From the NCBI RefSeq assembly GCF_000686045.1, contig NZ_JMLV01000011.1:62001-126000 (forward strand): a stretch of 64,000 nucleotides of DNA, in the 5' to 3' direction. How positions within the stretch are numbered: the first letter of the stretch is position 1; each line of letters begins with the position of its first letter. The notes beneath the pieces are model-generated. The model was not told the DNA's origin, did not search any database, and worked only from the letters and a program-made list of their open reading frames with translations. Position numbers and translations under genes: made by a program. Positions 26,374-34,930 of this stretch are shown one piece after another. The DNA is from Fodinicurvata fenggangensis DSM 21160. GTDB taxonomy: Bacteria > Pseudomonadota > Alphaproteobacteria > Kiloniellales > DSM-21159.

Positions 26374-26928
26374 TCAGCTCCCGCGCCGGCAATGGTAAAC
26401 AAACGCCGGCGGCACATTGGCCCAGACATGGGTCATGTCCACTTCGTCGTACAGCGCCTTCAAGTCCGGCCGTATGTTCCGCGAGAACTGCAGGGCCACG
26501 AAGATCCCGCCGGGGTTCAGCAGGTCGTGGAATTCCTTCAGCAGAAACTTTCGATCGGCCTGGGAGAAATTGACGAAGGGCAGTCCCGACACGATGCAAT
26601 CCAGCCCGGACAGCCCGCGGCTTTCCACGACCTTCCTCAGGTCGTAGGCATTGTCGTGAACGGCCGCCGAATCATAACGCTTCTCCAGGGCGGCCCGCAT
26701 GGATCGGTCGCTCTCGAAAACCAGGAACTCCGACTCACGGCTGCGTTGGCGTTCGATGGCCGCCGTCACGACACCTGTTCCGGCCCCAAGCTCGGCCACC
26801 GAGCCCAGCGTGGACCAGTCGATCCCCGACACGATCACATTGACCAGATACCGCGAACTCGGCACGACACTGCCGACGGCCTTGGGCGAGCTGAGGAAGG
26901 ATTTAAGAAATACCCAAGTTTGCTGCAT
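26374..26928 (-). CDS. SAM-dependent methyltransferase, PmtA-like
   Basis: A 184-residue class I methyltransferase. FLKSFLSSPKAVGSVVPSSRYLV is the N-terminal phrase of the phospholipid N-methyltransferase PmtA group (key block VGSVVPSSRYL), VAELGAGTGVVTAAIE is the SAM-binding motif I, FLVFESDRSM motif II and DCIVSGLPFVNFS the motif IV region. In Rhodobacter-type bacteria PmtA methylates phosphatidylethanolamine on the way to phosphatidylcholine; some relatives act on other lipids or rRNA, so the substrate is not certain. It is transcribed away from the LysR gene across a 380-base gap. Confidence 0.85.
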   Translation of the reverse strand: MQQTWVFLKSFLSSPKAVGSVVPSSRYLVNVIVSGIDWSTLGSVAELGAGTGVVTAAIERQRSRESEFLVFESDRSMRAALEKRYDSAAVHDNAYDLRKVVESRGLSGLDCIVSGLPFVNFSQADRKFLLKEFHDLLNPGGIFVALQFSRNIRPDLKALYDEVDMTHVWANVPPAFVYHCRRGS

Positions 26929-27311
26929 AGAGTCCCCGACAAATAAGTGAGCAGCGCAACATCAGGGATTTGCCCGCTCATGAAAAGCTGATTCATGTCG
27001 TCCTCATGTGCCCTCGCCGTCAGGAATCTGCAATGGCAAACACCTATATGCGATCGACACGGGCATAAGCCGGCATGACTGCACGTCTGGCGCCGGCGGA
27101 CCCGTGCTTGCGATATCCCGGGGTCATATCCCGGGCGCGGTATCGCGGGCTTCGATATCAACCCTTCGGAATATTCTGTTTTCCAGATATCCAACCCTGG
27201 GTCATACTGGAAAAAACAAGGGGCTTTTCGCAAAAGTCGCCGAACAGCGTCAAACAGGCCAGCGTGTTCTGATTTTCAGCTACGCACCGGCCTTGCGGAC
27301 GGGGAAGACAG
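26929..27311. promoter_or_regulatory. Intergenic region between the PmtA-like gene and LysR
   Basis: About 380 bases hold no gene. A cluster of ATATC/GATATC words lies at 27108-27200, including the direct repeat ATATCCCGGG (27112 and 27127, 15 bases apart) and TTCGATATC. These may be sites for the LysR protein that begins at 27312, but no T-N11-A motif was convincing. Confidence 0.35.
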
Positions 27312-28223
27312 ATGAATTTCCGGCACGTCAAATACTTCGTGGCGACGGCCGAACTGGGGCAGATCTCGCGCGCGGCCATGGAGCTGTCGATCTCCCAGTC
27401 CGCCATCACCACCGCCATCAAGGACCTGGAGGCCGAAACCGGCGCCCAGCTGTTCACCCGCACAGCCCAGGGCATGGAGCTGACGGCGGCGGGCCGGCAC
27501 TTCCTGGGCTCGGCCTATCGCATCCTGGCCTCCATCGACGAGGCGATGAATCCCGGCGGCGTCGCCGACGAGGAGGTGACGGGCACCCTGTCGGTGGCCG
27601 CCACCTACACCGTGCTGGGCTATTTCCTGCCCCAGCACCTGGGGCGGCTGGAGCGGCGCTATCCCAACCTGAAGATCCAATTGTTCGAGCTGAGCCGCGA
27701 GATGGTGGAGGACGGGCTGGTCACCAACCGCTTCGACATGGCGGTGGTGCTGACCTCGAACGTCACCAATCCGGAGCTGGCCACGGACTCGCTGCTCAGT
27801 TCCCAGCGCCGCCTGTGGGTGCCCTCGGGCCATCCCTTCCTCAGCCTCGAGCGCGTGGGCTTCGCCGAGATCTCGAAGGAGCCCTACATCATGCTGACGG
27901 TGGACGAGGCGGCGCACACCACGCTGCGCTACTGGAACCGCACCGACTACCAGCCCTCGGTGCGCCTGCGCACCTCGTCCATCGAAGCGGTGCGCTCCAT
28001 CGTCGCCAACGGCCAGGGCATCACCATCCTGTCCGACATGGTCTATCGGCCCTGGTCGCTGGAGGGCAAGCGCATCGAGACCATCATCCCGGCCGAGCCG
28101 GTGCCCTCCATGAACATCGGCCTGGCCTGGCGCAAGGGCGTCGAGCTCACCCCCGCCATGCGCCTGTTCCGCGAATATTTCAGCGACACCTACCAGACCC
28201 CACAGAGTCACCTGGCGCGTTAG
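27312..28223 (+). CDS. LysR family transcriptional regulator
   Basis: A 303-residue LysR protein. The N-terminal helix-turn-helix reads NFRHVKYFVATAELGQISRAAMELSISQSAITTAIKDLEAETGAQLF (key helix ISQSAITTAIKDLE), followed by the linker helix GRHFLGSAYRIL and a periplasmic-binding-like effector domain starting GTLSVAATYTVLGYFLP. MNFRHVKYFV is typical of regulators of oxidative or aromatic pathways, but the inducer is unknown. It stands between the methyltransferase (divergent) and an epoxide-hydrolase-like gene downstream on the same strand, the latter being a possible target. Confidence 0.92.
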   Translation: MNFRHVKYFVATAELGQISRAAMELSISQSAITTAIKDLEAETGAQLFTRTAQGMELTAAGRHFLGSAYRILASIDEAMNPGGVADEEVTGTLSVAATYTVLGYFLPQHLGRLERRYPNLKIQLFELSREMVEDGLVTNRFDMAVVLTSNVTNPELATDSLLSSQRRLWVPSGHPFLSLERVGFAEISKEPYIMLTVDEAAHTTLRYWNRTDYQPSVRLRTSSIEAVRSIVANGQGITILSDMVYRPWSLEGKRIETIIPAEPVPSMNIGLAWRKGVELTPAMRLFREYFSDTYQTPQSHLAR

Positions 28224-28249
28224 GGGCACAACTGCGGCAAGCATTCAGG

Positions 28250-28277
28250 ATACGTTGCATTTCCAAATACAACGTAT
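28250..28277. promoter_or_regulatory. Inverted repeat upstream of the epoxide-hydrolase-like gene
   Basis: ATACGTTG (28250-28257) and CAACGTAT (28270-28277) form a perfect eight-base inverted repeat with a 12-base centre. It lies about 100 bases before the hydrolase start and after the LysR stop, in an AT-rich stretch. Size and spacing fit a regulator binding site; LysR or an unlinked factor could be responsible. Confidence 0.5.
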
Positions 28278-28378
28278 AGTATTCTGATAACTTCGGCTGG
28301 AGTCTCCCAAGTTCGGGGGAATGCGCATACTGCCACCCCTATGGAGACTGGCGTCATCTTACAGGAGAGATTCGCTCT

Positions 28379-29296
28379 ATGGTCAAAACAACACCCCCCG
28401 TTGAAACCCATATGGTCCCAATCTCTTTCCTGAACGTGGAGGTCGAGGTTTCGGGACCGAAGGATGGAGCGCCCCTCTTCCTGCTGCATGGCTGGCCGGA
28501 TTCCCTGCGCACCTGGGATGACTGCCTGGCTCCCCTGCATGCCGGCGGTCTGCGCACCTATGTTCCCAGCCTGCGCGGCTATGGCGAAACACGCTTCCGG
28601 GCGCCCGGCACCTTTCGCAGTGGCCAGCTCTCCGCGCTGGCAAGCGACCTGCTGGAACTGGCCAATGTCCTGGACCTTCAAAGCTTCTCCGTTATCGGAC
28701 ACGACTGGGGTGCGCGGGCGGCATACATCGCCAGTTACCTGGCGCCGGAGCGCGTGAATGCTTGCGTTGCAATCTCCGTAGGCTGGGGCACCAACGCCCC
28801 GGACCAGGCACTCCCCCTGCAGCAGGTCCAGAACTATTGGTATCACTGGTACATGGCCCTCGACCGTGGAGCCGCTTTGGTTCAAGAGGAGCGCAAGGCC
28901 TTCACCCGCTATATCTGGGATATCTGGAATCCGGGCTGGAAAATCACGGATGAGGCCTTCGAAATCACTGCGGCAGCCTTCGACAACCCGGACTGGGCCG
29001 AGGTGGTGTTGCATTCCTACCGCGTGAGATGGGGGCTGGCCGCCATGGATCCCACCTATGACCCGATTGAACGCGAACTTGCCGAAGGGCGGAAGATCAC
29101 CGTTCCCACCTTGGTCCTTCATGGTGGCGCGGACCCCTGCAACGACCCCGCAACCTCCGAAGGCAAGGAGCCACTGTTCGGTAGCCGCTATGAGAGGGAG
29201 GTGCTGGATGGTGTCGGGCACTTTCCCCAGCGGCAAGTACCCGGGGAAGTGGCCCGAATGAGCGAAGCCTTCCTCCGATCAACCGCAACTGCCTGA
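28379..29296 (+). CDS. Alpha/beta hydrolase, epoxide hydrolase/haloalkane dehalogenase-like
   Basis: A 305-residue alpha/beta hydrolase: oxyanion motif LFLLHGWPDS (HGxP), PSLRGYGET, nucleophile elbow IGHDWGARAAY with Asp as nucleophile, and the late His in GHFPQRQVP. HGWPDS plus GHDWGA indicates the epoxide hydrolase or dehalogenase branch rather than esterases. A separate cap region has YWYHWYMALDRG and FTRYIWDIWNPGWKI. The start GTG/ATG at 28379 is the ATG of the stretch MVKTTPPVE with AGGAGA 12 bases upstream. It ends inside a hairpin terminator. Confidence 0.88.
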   Translation: MVKTTPPVETHMVPISFLNVEVEVSGPKDGAPLFLLHGWPDSLRTWDDCLAPLHAGGLRTYVPSLRGYGETRFRAPGTFRSGQLSALASDLLELANVLDLQSFSVIGHDWGARAAYIASYLAPERVNACVAISVGWGTNAPDQALPLQQVQNYWYHWYMALDRGAALVQEERKAFTRYIWDIWNPGWKITDEAFEITAAAFDNPDWAEVVLHSYRVRWGLAAMDPTYDPIERELAEGRKITVPTLVLHGGADPCNDPATSEGKEPLFGSRYEREVLDGVGHFPQRQVPGEVARMSEAFLRSTATA

Positions 29297-29319
29297 CCCC
29301 GGAAACTTCGGGGTCAGGC
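29291..29319. terminator. Hairpin terminator between convergent genes
   Basis: GCCTGACCCCG (29291-29301) pairs perfectly with CGGGGTCAGGC (29309-29319) around GAAACTT. The left arm includes the hydrolase stop codon and the right arm overlaps the end of the TetR gene at 29314. Flanking T-runs are weak on both sides. Confidence 0.75.
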
Positions 29320-29847
29320 ACTTTCGTTCTGGCGCTTCAGCAGGAGTGTCGCCAGAGCCTTCGCGCGCTCCACGGCGCCCTCGCCCATGAAGGTCCAGCT
29401 CTGGGTCAGCCCTTCGTGCAGCAGCATCAGCTCGTCCTTGCGGTCCTCCAGGCCCGTGGCCTGGCCCAAGCGCCCGGCTACCTCGGCCTTGTGCCGCTCC
29501 AGCAGCTGCCGCAGCGCCGCATTGTGGGGCTGGGCCGCGACGGCACTGTGAAAGAGGCAGCCCTGGGCGGCATTGCTGCGCATCCATTCGCCCACCCGCT
29601 CGAAGATCTCCATCAGCGCCGCCTGCGGATCGGCGGGCAAGCCCTCGAAGAGATGGGCGAGATAACGCGCATGTCGATGCTCCAGCGCCGTCAGGACCAT
29701 GTCCTCGCGCGACGGACAGTACTTGTAGAGCGTGCGCAGGCTGACCTGCGTCGCATCGCGCAGCTGGTCCACGCCCGGCTCGGCAAAGCCCGCGCTGGCG
29801 AAGGCCTGCTCCAGCCCGGCGGCGATTTTCTCATGGGTCTCATTCAT
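29314..29847 (-). CDS. TetR family regulator of the adjacent DMT exporter
   Basis: A 177-residue TetR protein with HTH AGLEQAFASAGFAEPGVDQLRDATQVSLRTLYKYCPSREDMV (recognition part VSLRTLYKYCPSRED) and a C-terminal QGCLFHSAVAAQP typical of the QacR/YxaF-like group. ATG 29847 is chosen; TTG 29856 is also in frame, and neither has a clear ribosome site, so the mRNA may be leaderless. It diverges from a DMT permease across two near-palindromic sites and most likely represses it. Confidence 0.87.
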   Translation of the reverse strand: MNETHEKIAAGLEQAFASAGFAEPGVDQLRDATQVSLRTLYKYCPSREDMVLTALEHRHARYLAHLFEGLPADPQAALMEIFERVGEWMRSNAAQGCLFHSAVAAQPHNAALRQLLERHKAEVAGRLGQATGLEDRKDELMLLHEGLTQSWTFMGEGAVERAKALATLLLKRQNESA

Positions 29848-29857
29848 GATTGACAAT

Positions 29858-29901
29858 GTAGAACGATCGTCCTACCTACGCAAGTAGAACGATCGCTTTA
29901 C
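29858..29901. promoter_or_regulatory. Two TetR-type operator sites
   Basis: GTAGAACGATCGTCCTAC (29858-29875) is a palindrome with one mismatched pair; GTAGAACGATCGCTTTAC (29884-29901) is a second, weaker copy 26 bases further. Together they fill the gap between the divergent TetR and DMT genes. Confidence 0.7.
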
Positions 29902-29921
29902 CTTTCATGGAGACCCCTGCC

Positions 29922-30827
29922 ATGCCTCCCCTGCGACCCCTGGCAGCGACACCGGTCCTGGAAGTGGGTCTGGTCATCTGCTGGAGCTCGGGCTTTATCG
30001 GCGGGACGCTGGCCTCCGCCACCACGTCGATCTACCTGGTCCTGTTCTGGCGCTTCCTGCTGATCAGCCTGCTTCTGCTGCCCCTTGCCGGCCGCGGGAT
30101 CGCGCGCATGGCACCCCGAGAGCTCGCCCTCCAGGCGCTTCTGGGCACCTTCGCCATGTTCGGCTATCTGGCCACGCTGATCACCGCCATCGACCAGGGA
30201 GTGCCTGCGGGCACTGCGGCCCTGATCGCCGCGCTCCAGCCGCTGGCGACCGCGGCCCTGGCCGGGCTCGTGCTGTCGGAATCGGTTTCTGCCCGCCAGT
30301 GGCTGGGCCTCCTGGTCGGCTTCGGCGGCGTGGCCCTGGCGGTCGGGGGCGGTCTCGACCAGGCCCCTCTGTGGGGCTATGGCCTGACCCTGCTCAGCAT
30401 GGCCTCCATCGTGACGGCCACGCTGATCGCCCGTCGCCAAGCACGGCCCAGCCCGCTGCTGCCTTCCCTATCTGTTCAGTCTGCCGTCGCGGCGCTGCTG
30501 TTCCTGCCCCTGGCGCTGCTGGACGGCACCCTGGTGCCCGAGGCGACGGGGTCCTTCGTCTACGCCATTCTCTGGTTCATTCTCTTCTCGACGCTGGGCG
30601 GCTACGGCTTTTACTGGGCCTGCCTGGCCCGCACCTCGGCGACGCGCGTGTCCAGCCTGATCTACCTGACGCCACCGGTCACCACGCTCTGGGCCTTCGT
30701 GATGTTCGGCCAGGCGATCACTCCCGGTGCCGTGGCCGGCTTTCTGGTCTGCCTGGCCGGCGTGTGGCTGGCAAAGGCCCGGCGGTCGACGGCAACCCTG
30801 CCAACAACCACCTGTTCAGGATCATGA
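29922..30827 (+). CDS. EamA/DMT-family transporter
   Basis: A 301-residue polytopic protein with ten predicted membrane helices arranged as two EamA halves; VGLVICWSSGFIGGTL opens the first and WILFSTLGGYGFYWACLARTSATRVSSLIYLTPPVTTLWAF the second (typical block ATRVSSLIYLTPP). Such proteins usually export amino acids, nucleobases or drugs. ATG 29922 is preferred because GGAG lies nine bases upstream; ATG 29907 is an alternative. Controlled, by context, by the TetR gene opposite. Confidence 0.88.
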   Translation: MPPLRPLAATPVLEVGLVICWSSGFIGGTLASATTSIYLVLFWRFLLISLLLLPLAGRGIARMAPRELALQALLGTFAMFGYLATLITAIDQGVPAGTAALIAALQPLATAALAGLVLSESVSARQWLGLLVGFGGVALAVGGGLDQAPLWGYGLTLLSMASIVTATLIARRQARPSPLLPSLSVQSAVAALLFLPLALLDGTLVPEATGSFVYAILWFILFSTLGGYGFYWACLARTSATRVSSLIYLTPPVTTLWAFVMFGQAITPGAVAGFLVCLAGVWLAKARRSTATLPTTTCSGS

Positions 30828-30855
30828 AGGCTGCCCTCTTGACTTTACACGGACA

Positions 30856-30898
30856 CTAGTAAAGATTTCTTTACTAGAAAGACTCCCTTGTCGGAGTC
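30856..30898. promoter_or_regulatory. Palindrome and hairpin before the Fic gene
   Basis: CTAGTAAAG-ATTT-CTTTACTAG (30856-30877) is a perfect nine-base inverted repeat, and GACTCC-CTTGTC-GGAGTC (30881-30898) a six-base hairpin follows. TTGACT at 30839 could be a -35 box. The first repeat looks like an operator, possibly bound by the Fic protein's own C-terminal winged helix (inference); the second may affect leader folding. Confidence 0.5.
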
Positions 30899-30927
30899 TG
30901 CAACGGAACAGGTCAGGGGGCAGGGTC

Positions 30928-32103
30928 TTGAATTCCGCGGCTGGACGATTCGAACGCCTGCAGATTGCCGGCGAGGATCAGGGGACCCTGGCCTTCGTTC
31001 CCTTCCCCCTGCCCCCACGGAACCCGAAGGTCTCCCGGCCCGGAGAGCTGAGCGAACGCCTGAATGCGGCCGAGCACGCCTTGGCGCGGCTTGCCTTTGC
31101 CGGCCGGATGCTCCCCGACCCTGAGCCCCTGCTTCACGCCTTTGCACGGCGTGAAGCCGTGCTGTCCTCCCGGCTCGACGGTCTGCAGGTGGAGCTGATG
31201 GACCTTCTGCGCAGTCAGGTCATGGACGACACCGCAGGGACGCCTGCGCTTGCGCAGCTGCACAACCACATTGCGGCCTGGCGCCAGGCGCGTGGCCAAC
31301 TGGCACGGAAAAAGGAAAGAAAACTTTCCCTGACCCTGCTCGACAGGGGTTGGCAAAGGATGTTTCGCGACAGTGACCGCCCCGCAGGCAAGGCCGCTCC
31401 GCTTCGGTGCAGCCAAGAGCGGGGGGACTACGGCTTAGCGGGCCAATCCAGCTATCTGCCGCCCGCGGCCCACAGGCTGCCTGTCTTGCTGGAGGAACTG
31501 GAAGCCTATCTGCAGAGCGGGGACAAGCTGCCCGAACTCGTGCGCATCGGCCTGATCCAGGCCCAGTTCGAGAACATCCACCCCTATCCGGCCGGCAATG
31601 GCCGCCTGGCCCGCCTGCTGAGCACACTGCTGCTGGAACACTGGGGATACCTGGAGCTGCCCCTGCCTTGTCTCAGCCTGCACTTCCATCGCCAGGGCGA
31701 CGATTACGCGCAACGACTGGCCGCCATTCGCGAAGAGGGCGACTGGGAAGGCTGGACCGGCTTCTTCCTGGACAGCCTGGAAGCAGCAGCCGACGAGGCC
31801 GTGGCCACGCTTCGCGACCTTCACGCCATCGTCACCCGCGACAGGAAGCGTCTGCTTGCCAGCGAAGGTAGCGCGTTGTCGGCCGTCCGGCTGTTCGAGG
31901 ATCTGCCCGACCAGCCTGTCCTGACCGTGGCCCGGACCATGGACCTGCTGCAGACCACCAAACCCACCGCCGGCCGGGCCATCGAAGCCCTGGTCGACGC
32001 CGGCATCCTGGAGGAAATCACCGGCCGCAAACGCGACCGCAGCTATGCCTACACGGCGTTTATCGAGCGCCTGGGGCGCGGTATGGAACGTGAGCAGGGG
32101 TGA
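30928..32103 (+). CDS. Fic-domain AMPylase-like protein with C-terminal winged helix
   Basis: A 391-residue Fic protein: N-terminal Fic_N-like GRFERLQIAGEDQGTLAFVPFPLPP, the Fic core ENIHPYPAGNGRLARLL with catalytic His218 (HPY instead of HPF), and a C-terminal winged helix (TVARTMDLLQTTKPTAGRAIEALVDAGILEEITGRKRDRSYAY). Fic enzymes transfer AMP to Ser/Thr/Tyr of targets. The inhibitory helix is present but altered: REAVLSSRLDGLQ has Asp84 where (S/T)xxxE(G/N) has Glu. The start is taken as TTG 30928 after AGGGGGCAGGG, because the frame only resembles Fic from there on. No antitoxin gene adjoins it. Confidence 0.87.
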   Translation: MNSAAGRFERLQIAGEDQGTLAFVPFPLPPRNPKVSRPGELSERLNAAEHALARLAFAGRMLPDPEPLLHAFARREAVLSSRLDGLQVELMDLLRSQVMDDTAGTPALAQLHNHIAAWRQARGQLARKKERKLSLTLLDRGWQRMFRDSDRPAGKAAPLRCSQERGDYGLAGQSSYLPPAAHRLPVLLEELEAYLQSGDKLPELVRIGLIQAQFENIHPYPAGNGRLARLLSTLLLEHWGYLELPLPCLSLHFHRQGDDYAQRLAAIREEGDWEGWTGFFLDSLEAAADEAVATLRDLHAIVTRDRKRLLASEGSALSAVRLFEDLPDQPVLTVARTMDLLQTTKPTAGRAIEALVDAGILEEITGRKRDRSYAYTAFIERLGRGMEREQG

Positions 32104-32131
32104 GGCCGGGTGGCCACTGAAGAATCATCGG

Positions 32132-34930
32132 CTAGAACTGGCGGAGGTTGTCGAGCAGCTGCATGTACTGCTCGCGCGTGACGAACATGTTTTCCTTGGG
32201 CCGCGTGCAGGGCAACATCAGGTTGAGGAGTTCGTCGGGATTCTCCTCGTTGCCTTCCTGGGCATTCTTGTTCTCGCCTCCCTTTCCGTCCGTCGCAAGC
32301 CGCATCCCCTCGATGTCATCCTCAATGGAATTCTTGTGCATGTCGCACAGCATTGAGCGTTCCTGCTTCGTGCTGGGGTCTGGACTGTGCTGCAGGTCAA
32401 GGATATGCCCAACTTCATGGGTGAGCGCCGCAACTTCGGCGACACGGGGCTTGCTGCCGTCCGGCCGGGTCAGGCTGATGCCGACGACGGGACTGGAGAA
32501 GACTCCCTCATCCGTCCAGAGGAACTCGGATCCAAGGTCCCAATTGGCAACGCCCAGGCGCTCTATCCAGTCATAGGGCATATAGACCACCAGAATATCG
32601 AAATCGCCCGAAAAGGTATCCACAGTGCCCGGCCCGGAACCCGAACCGGATGTCGAAAAGGCGTGATGCGCCGCCACGAGCAGTTCCGTGCGAATGTCAT
32701 CGAAGCTACGCGGGTCGGAAGCCAACAGCTCCTCGATAAACCCGGCGTTCCCATCCGGGTAATAATCCCCTCCTTTGCGGCGCGCGACTTCGGCCGAAAT
32801 CCGTTCATTGTCATCCAGACTGAAATACAGGTCGGCCTGGGGTGACAGGGTCGCGGAGCGCACAGGAAAAAGCTGCTCGATGTAATCCTCTGCAGCCTCG
32901 GCCGCCGCATGCCCCTCGGCCCGCATATCCACGGACAACCCGCCCGGGCCCTCCTCTGCCCAGGGGCCGATCCGTGCAAAGGTGTATCCGACCTTCAGGT
33001 CGCGCTGCAGCGGATCCCACTCGAGTGATTCCTCGCCGAAGAACACCATCGTCGGACCGCATTCGCGCACGGGCTCGACTTCCAACTTCAGCGCCTCGAC
33101 TTTCTCGTAGTCGGGCCGCCAGCCGAAGAAGTTGACTGTATTCTCCGCCTTGCGCTTTTCCTCTTCGCTATAGAGATCCGGCCGCTTGATGCGCACATCA
33201 CGCTTTTCCGGCACCAGCAGGGGGCCATCGGGCCGATCCGCGTCACGCACACGCAGATGCGCCCTGAAGTCGGTCACCTGCCAGCCATCGGCCACAGTCT
33301 CGTCCGGGCGCCATTTGACGTGGCTCCGGATGACGGCGGGCTTGCGATCCACAAGCGGGGTGTCGATCACCACCTGAAAGGCATTTGTCTCCAGCCCTTC
33401 CTGGGCCTTCAGATAGCTGGGCAGCCCCTGCATGGGCTCGTCGTCGTGCAGGTTGACCACGGTGTCGAAGCTCCAGACCTGATCAACGGGCAGCCTGTGC
33501 CCATCGGCCCCCCGCACGCCCTCGGCGCCACCGGGAAGCGTGACGCGATAACGCACACCGTCCTTGAGATCCTCCATCGGAATGACGCGCAGGGTGGACG
33601 GCCCGTCCAGAGCCAGGCGCGTCGGTGTTTCAGCCATGGCTGTGCGGCCCTGCCCGTCCGGCAGAGCCGTTTCGATTCTTGCCGCGCCCGGCAGCAGAGA
33701 GGCCGGGTCCAGCGGGCGGTTGAATTTCACCTGGATGCCCGGCACCTCCCAGGAAATATTGCGCGCGTGCCGCTTCGGGCGATGTTCGAGAACTTCCAGG
33801 CCCATCCTGGACTTCGAGCCTGATACGGGCGCCTGTGCCACCTCCAGCGGGGTTATGGTGTAGCCCCCTGTGCGCATGTTGGGGGCCGAGAAACGGCCGG
33901 AAAGGCTCAGCGGTTTTTCCCCTCGATCTGAATTCTTTCTTTCCACGGACTGCTTCTCGGCGTTCCAGACCCGGTCGTGCTGATCGACATGAGCCGTGCC
34001 CTCCAGGGAAAAGCTGCCGATGACATGGCTTTCAGTTATCCGCTCAATGGTCACCGTCCCTGTCAATTCCCCACCCCGGACCTGCGTTCGCGTGCCGGTC
34101 TGCGCGGTCCCCTGGAAGTCGCAGTCCATTTCCTGGACCTCACGGCCCTCATAGATGTGATCCGGGATGAGGGAGGATTTCAACATACCTAAGAAGGCGC
34201 TTTGCGCCATGCGACAGAGCCGCTTTTCCTCTTCCTGCATCCGGGCTTGCTTTGGAGTGTTGGGTGCGGAATAGGGATCCGGAAAGGTCCGGCCGCTCCA
34301 CGCGCTATAGATATCGCCTGGCTGCCCCTTGCCCGTCGCGCCCGTCGCCCGAGCCTTGTAGACACCGCCTTCCTGCAGATCACCAGGTGCCGTCTTTGGC
34401 AAGGTGATGCGCAGAAAGGCGCCACTGTTTGGGAGCCATCCCCCAACGCCGCCATGGCGCAGGCTGAGAACATCGCCCAGCCGGCCTGCCTCGAATGCGA
34501 TGATGTTGGGACTGAACACCTCGAAAACCACCTGGCGTTGGCCGCCGGAAGCAACCGGCACCTCCTGGTCCATCTTGTCCTCCAGGAAGGAAGCCATGCC
34601 TTCGCTCAGTCCGGGCACGCCATCGTTGCCACCGACGCGCCTTGCCCCCAGATGCCGGGCGCAGGCCACGCCACCGGCCGAGACCGCACCGGAAATCGTC
34701 AGGCTGGCCTGGCCGGGCGCAAGCGCAGCATTTGCCCCTCCCTGAAACGCCTCCGGGTTCAGGTTGCCCAGGGTATCTCCGGTATGACGCGGATCGATGG
34801 CGGCCATCATCGCCTCGATGGAACAGCTGGGCTGCTGCAGAGGCCGCGTTGGTTCACAAAGGTCCTGCGCCATGAGTACGCCCGCGGGAAACAGCGTGAA
34901 GAGCAGGACCAGAACGCGCAGAGGGATCAC
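32132..34930 (-). CDS. Large exported HExxH zinc metalloprotease-like protein
   Basis: A 932-residue protein with signal peptide (IPLRVLVLLFTLFPAGVLMAQ). A Big_5/Ig-like segment (PGIQVKFNRPLDPASLLPG ... RYRVTLPGGAEGV) lies near the middle. Near the C-terminus (about 838-848) ALTHEVGHILDLQHSPD gives the metzincin-type zinc motif HExxHxxxLxH. Cysteines are sparse. GTG 34930 overlaps the stop of the upstream gene (GTGA), so it is the last gene of a four-gene operon with vWA and WG-repeat proteins. Known HExxHxxxxxH enzymes cut extracellular proteins; the target and even activity here are inferred. No family name can be given with certainty. Confidence 0.8.
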   Translation of the reverse strand: MIPLRVLVLLFTLFPAGVLMAQDLCEPTRPLQQPSCSIEAMMAAIDPRHTGDTLGNLNPEAFQGGANAALAPGQASLTISGAVSAGGVACARHLGARRVGGNDGVPGLSEGMASFLEDKMDQEVPVASGGQRQVVFEVFSPNIIAFEAGRLGDVLSLRHGGVGGWLPNSGAFLRITLPKTAPGDLQEGGVYKARATGATGKGQPGDIYSAWSGRTFPDPYSAPNTPKQARMQEEEKRLCRMAQSAFLGMLKSSLIPDHIYEGREVQEMDCDFQGTAQTGTRTQVRGGELTGTVTIERITESHVIGSFSLEGTAHVDQHDRVWNAEKQSVERKNSDRGEKPLSLSGRFSAPNMRTGGYTITPLEVAQAPVSGSKSRMGLEVLEHRPKRHARNISWEVPGIQVKFNRPLDPASLLPGAARIETALPDGQGRTAMAETPTRLALDGPSTLRVIPMEDLKDGVRYRVTLPGGAEGVRGADGHRLPVDQVWSFDTVVNLHDDEPMQGLPSYLKAQEGLETNAFQVVIDTPLVDRKPAVIRSHVKWRPDETVADGWQVTDFRAHLRVRDADRPDGPLLVPEKRDVRIKRPDLYSEEEKRKAENTVNFFGWRPDYEKVEALKLEVEPVRECGPTMVFFGEESLEWDPLQRDLKVGYTFARIGPWAEEGPGGLSVDMRAEGHAAAEAAEDYIEQLFPVRSATLSPQADLYFSLDDNERISAEVARRKGGDYYPDGNAGFIEELLASDPRSFDDIRTELLVAAHHAFSTSGSGSGPGTVDTFSGDFDILVVYMPYDWIERLGVANWDLGSEFLWTDEGVFSSPVVGISLTRPDGSKPRVAEVAALTHEVGHILDLQHSPDPSTKQERSMLCDMHKNSIEDDIEGMRLATDGKGGENKNAQEGNEENPDELLNLMLPCTRPKENMFVTREQYMQLLDNLRQF

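Noticed and set aside
27008-28279. 423-codon plus-strand frame overlapping the LysR gene
   Set aside because: Wrong frame of a real LysR gene; composition Arg/Gly/His-rich, no domain.
30928-32103. Fic protein as the toxin of a toxin-antitoxin pair
   Set aside because: No small partner gene adjoins it, and the inhibitory motif is within the protein itself.
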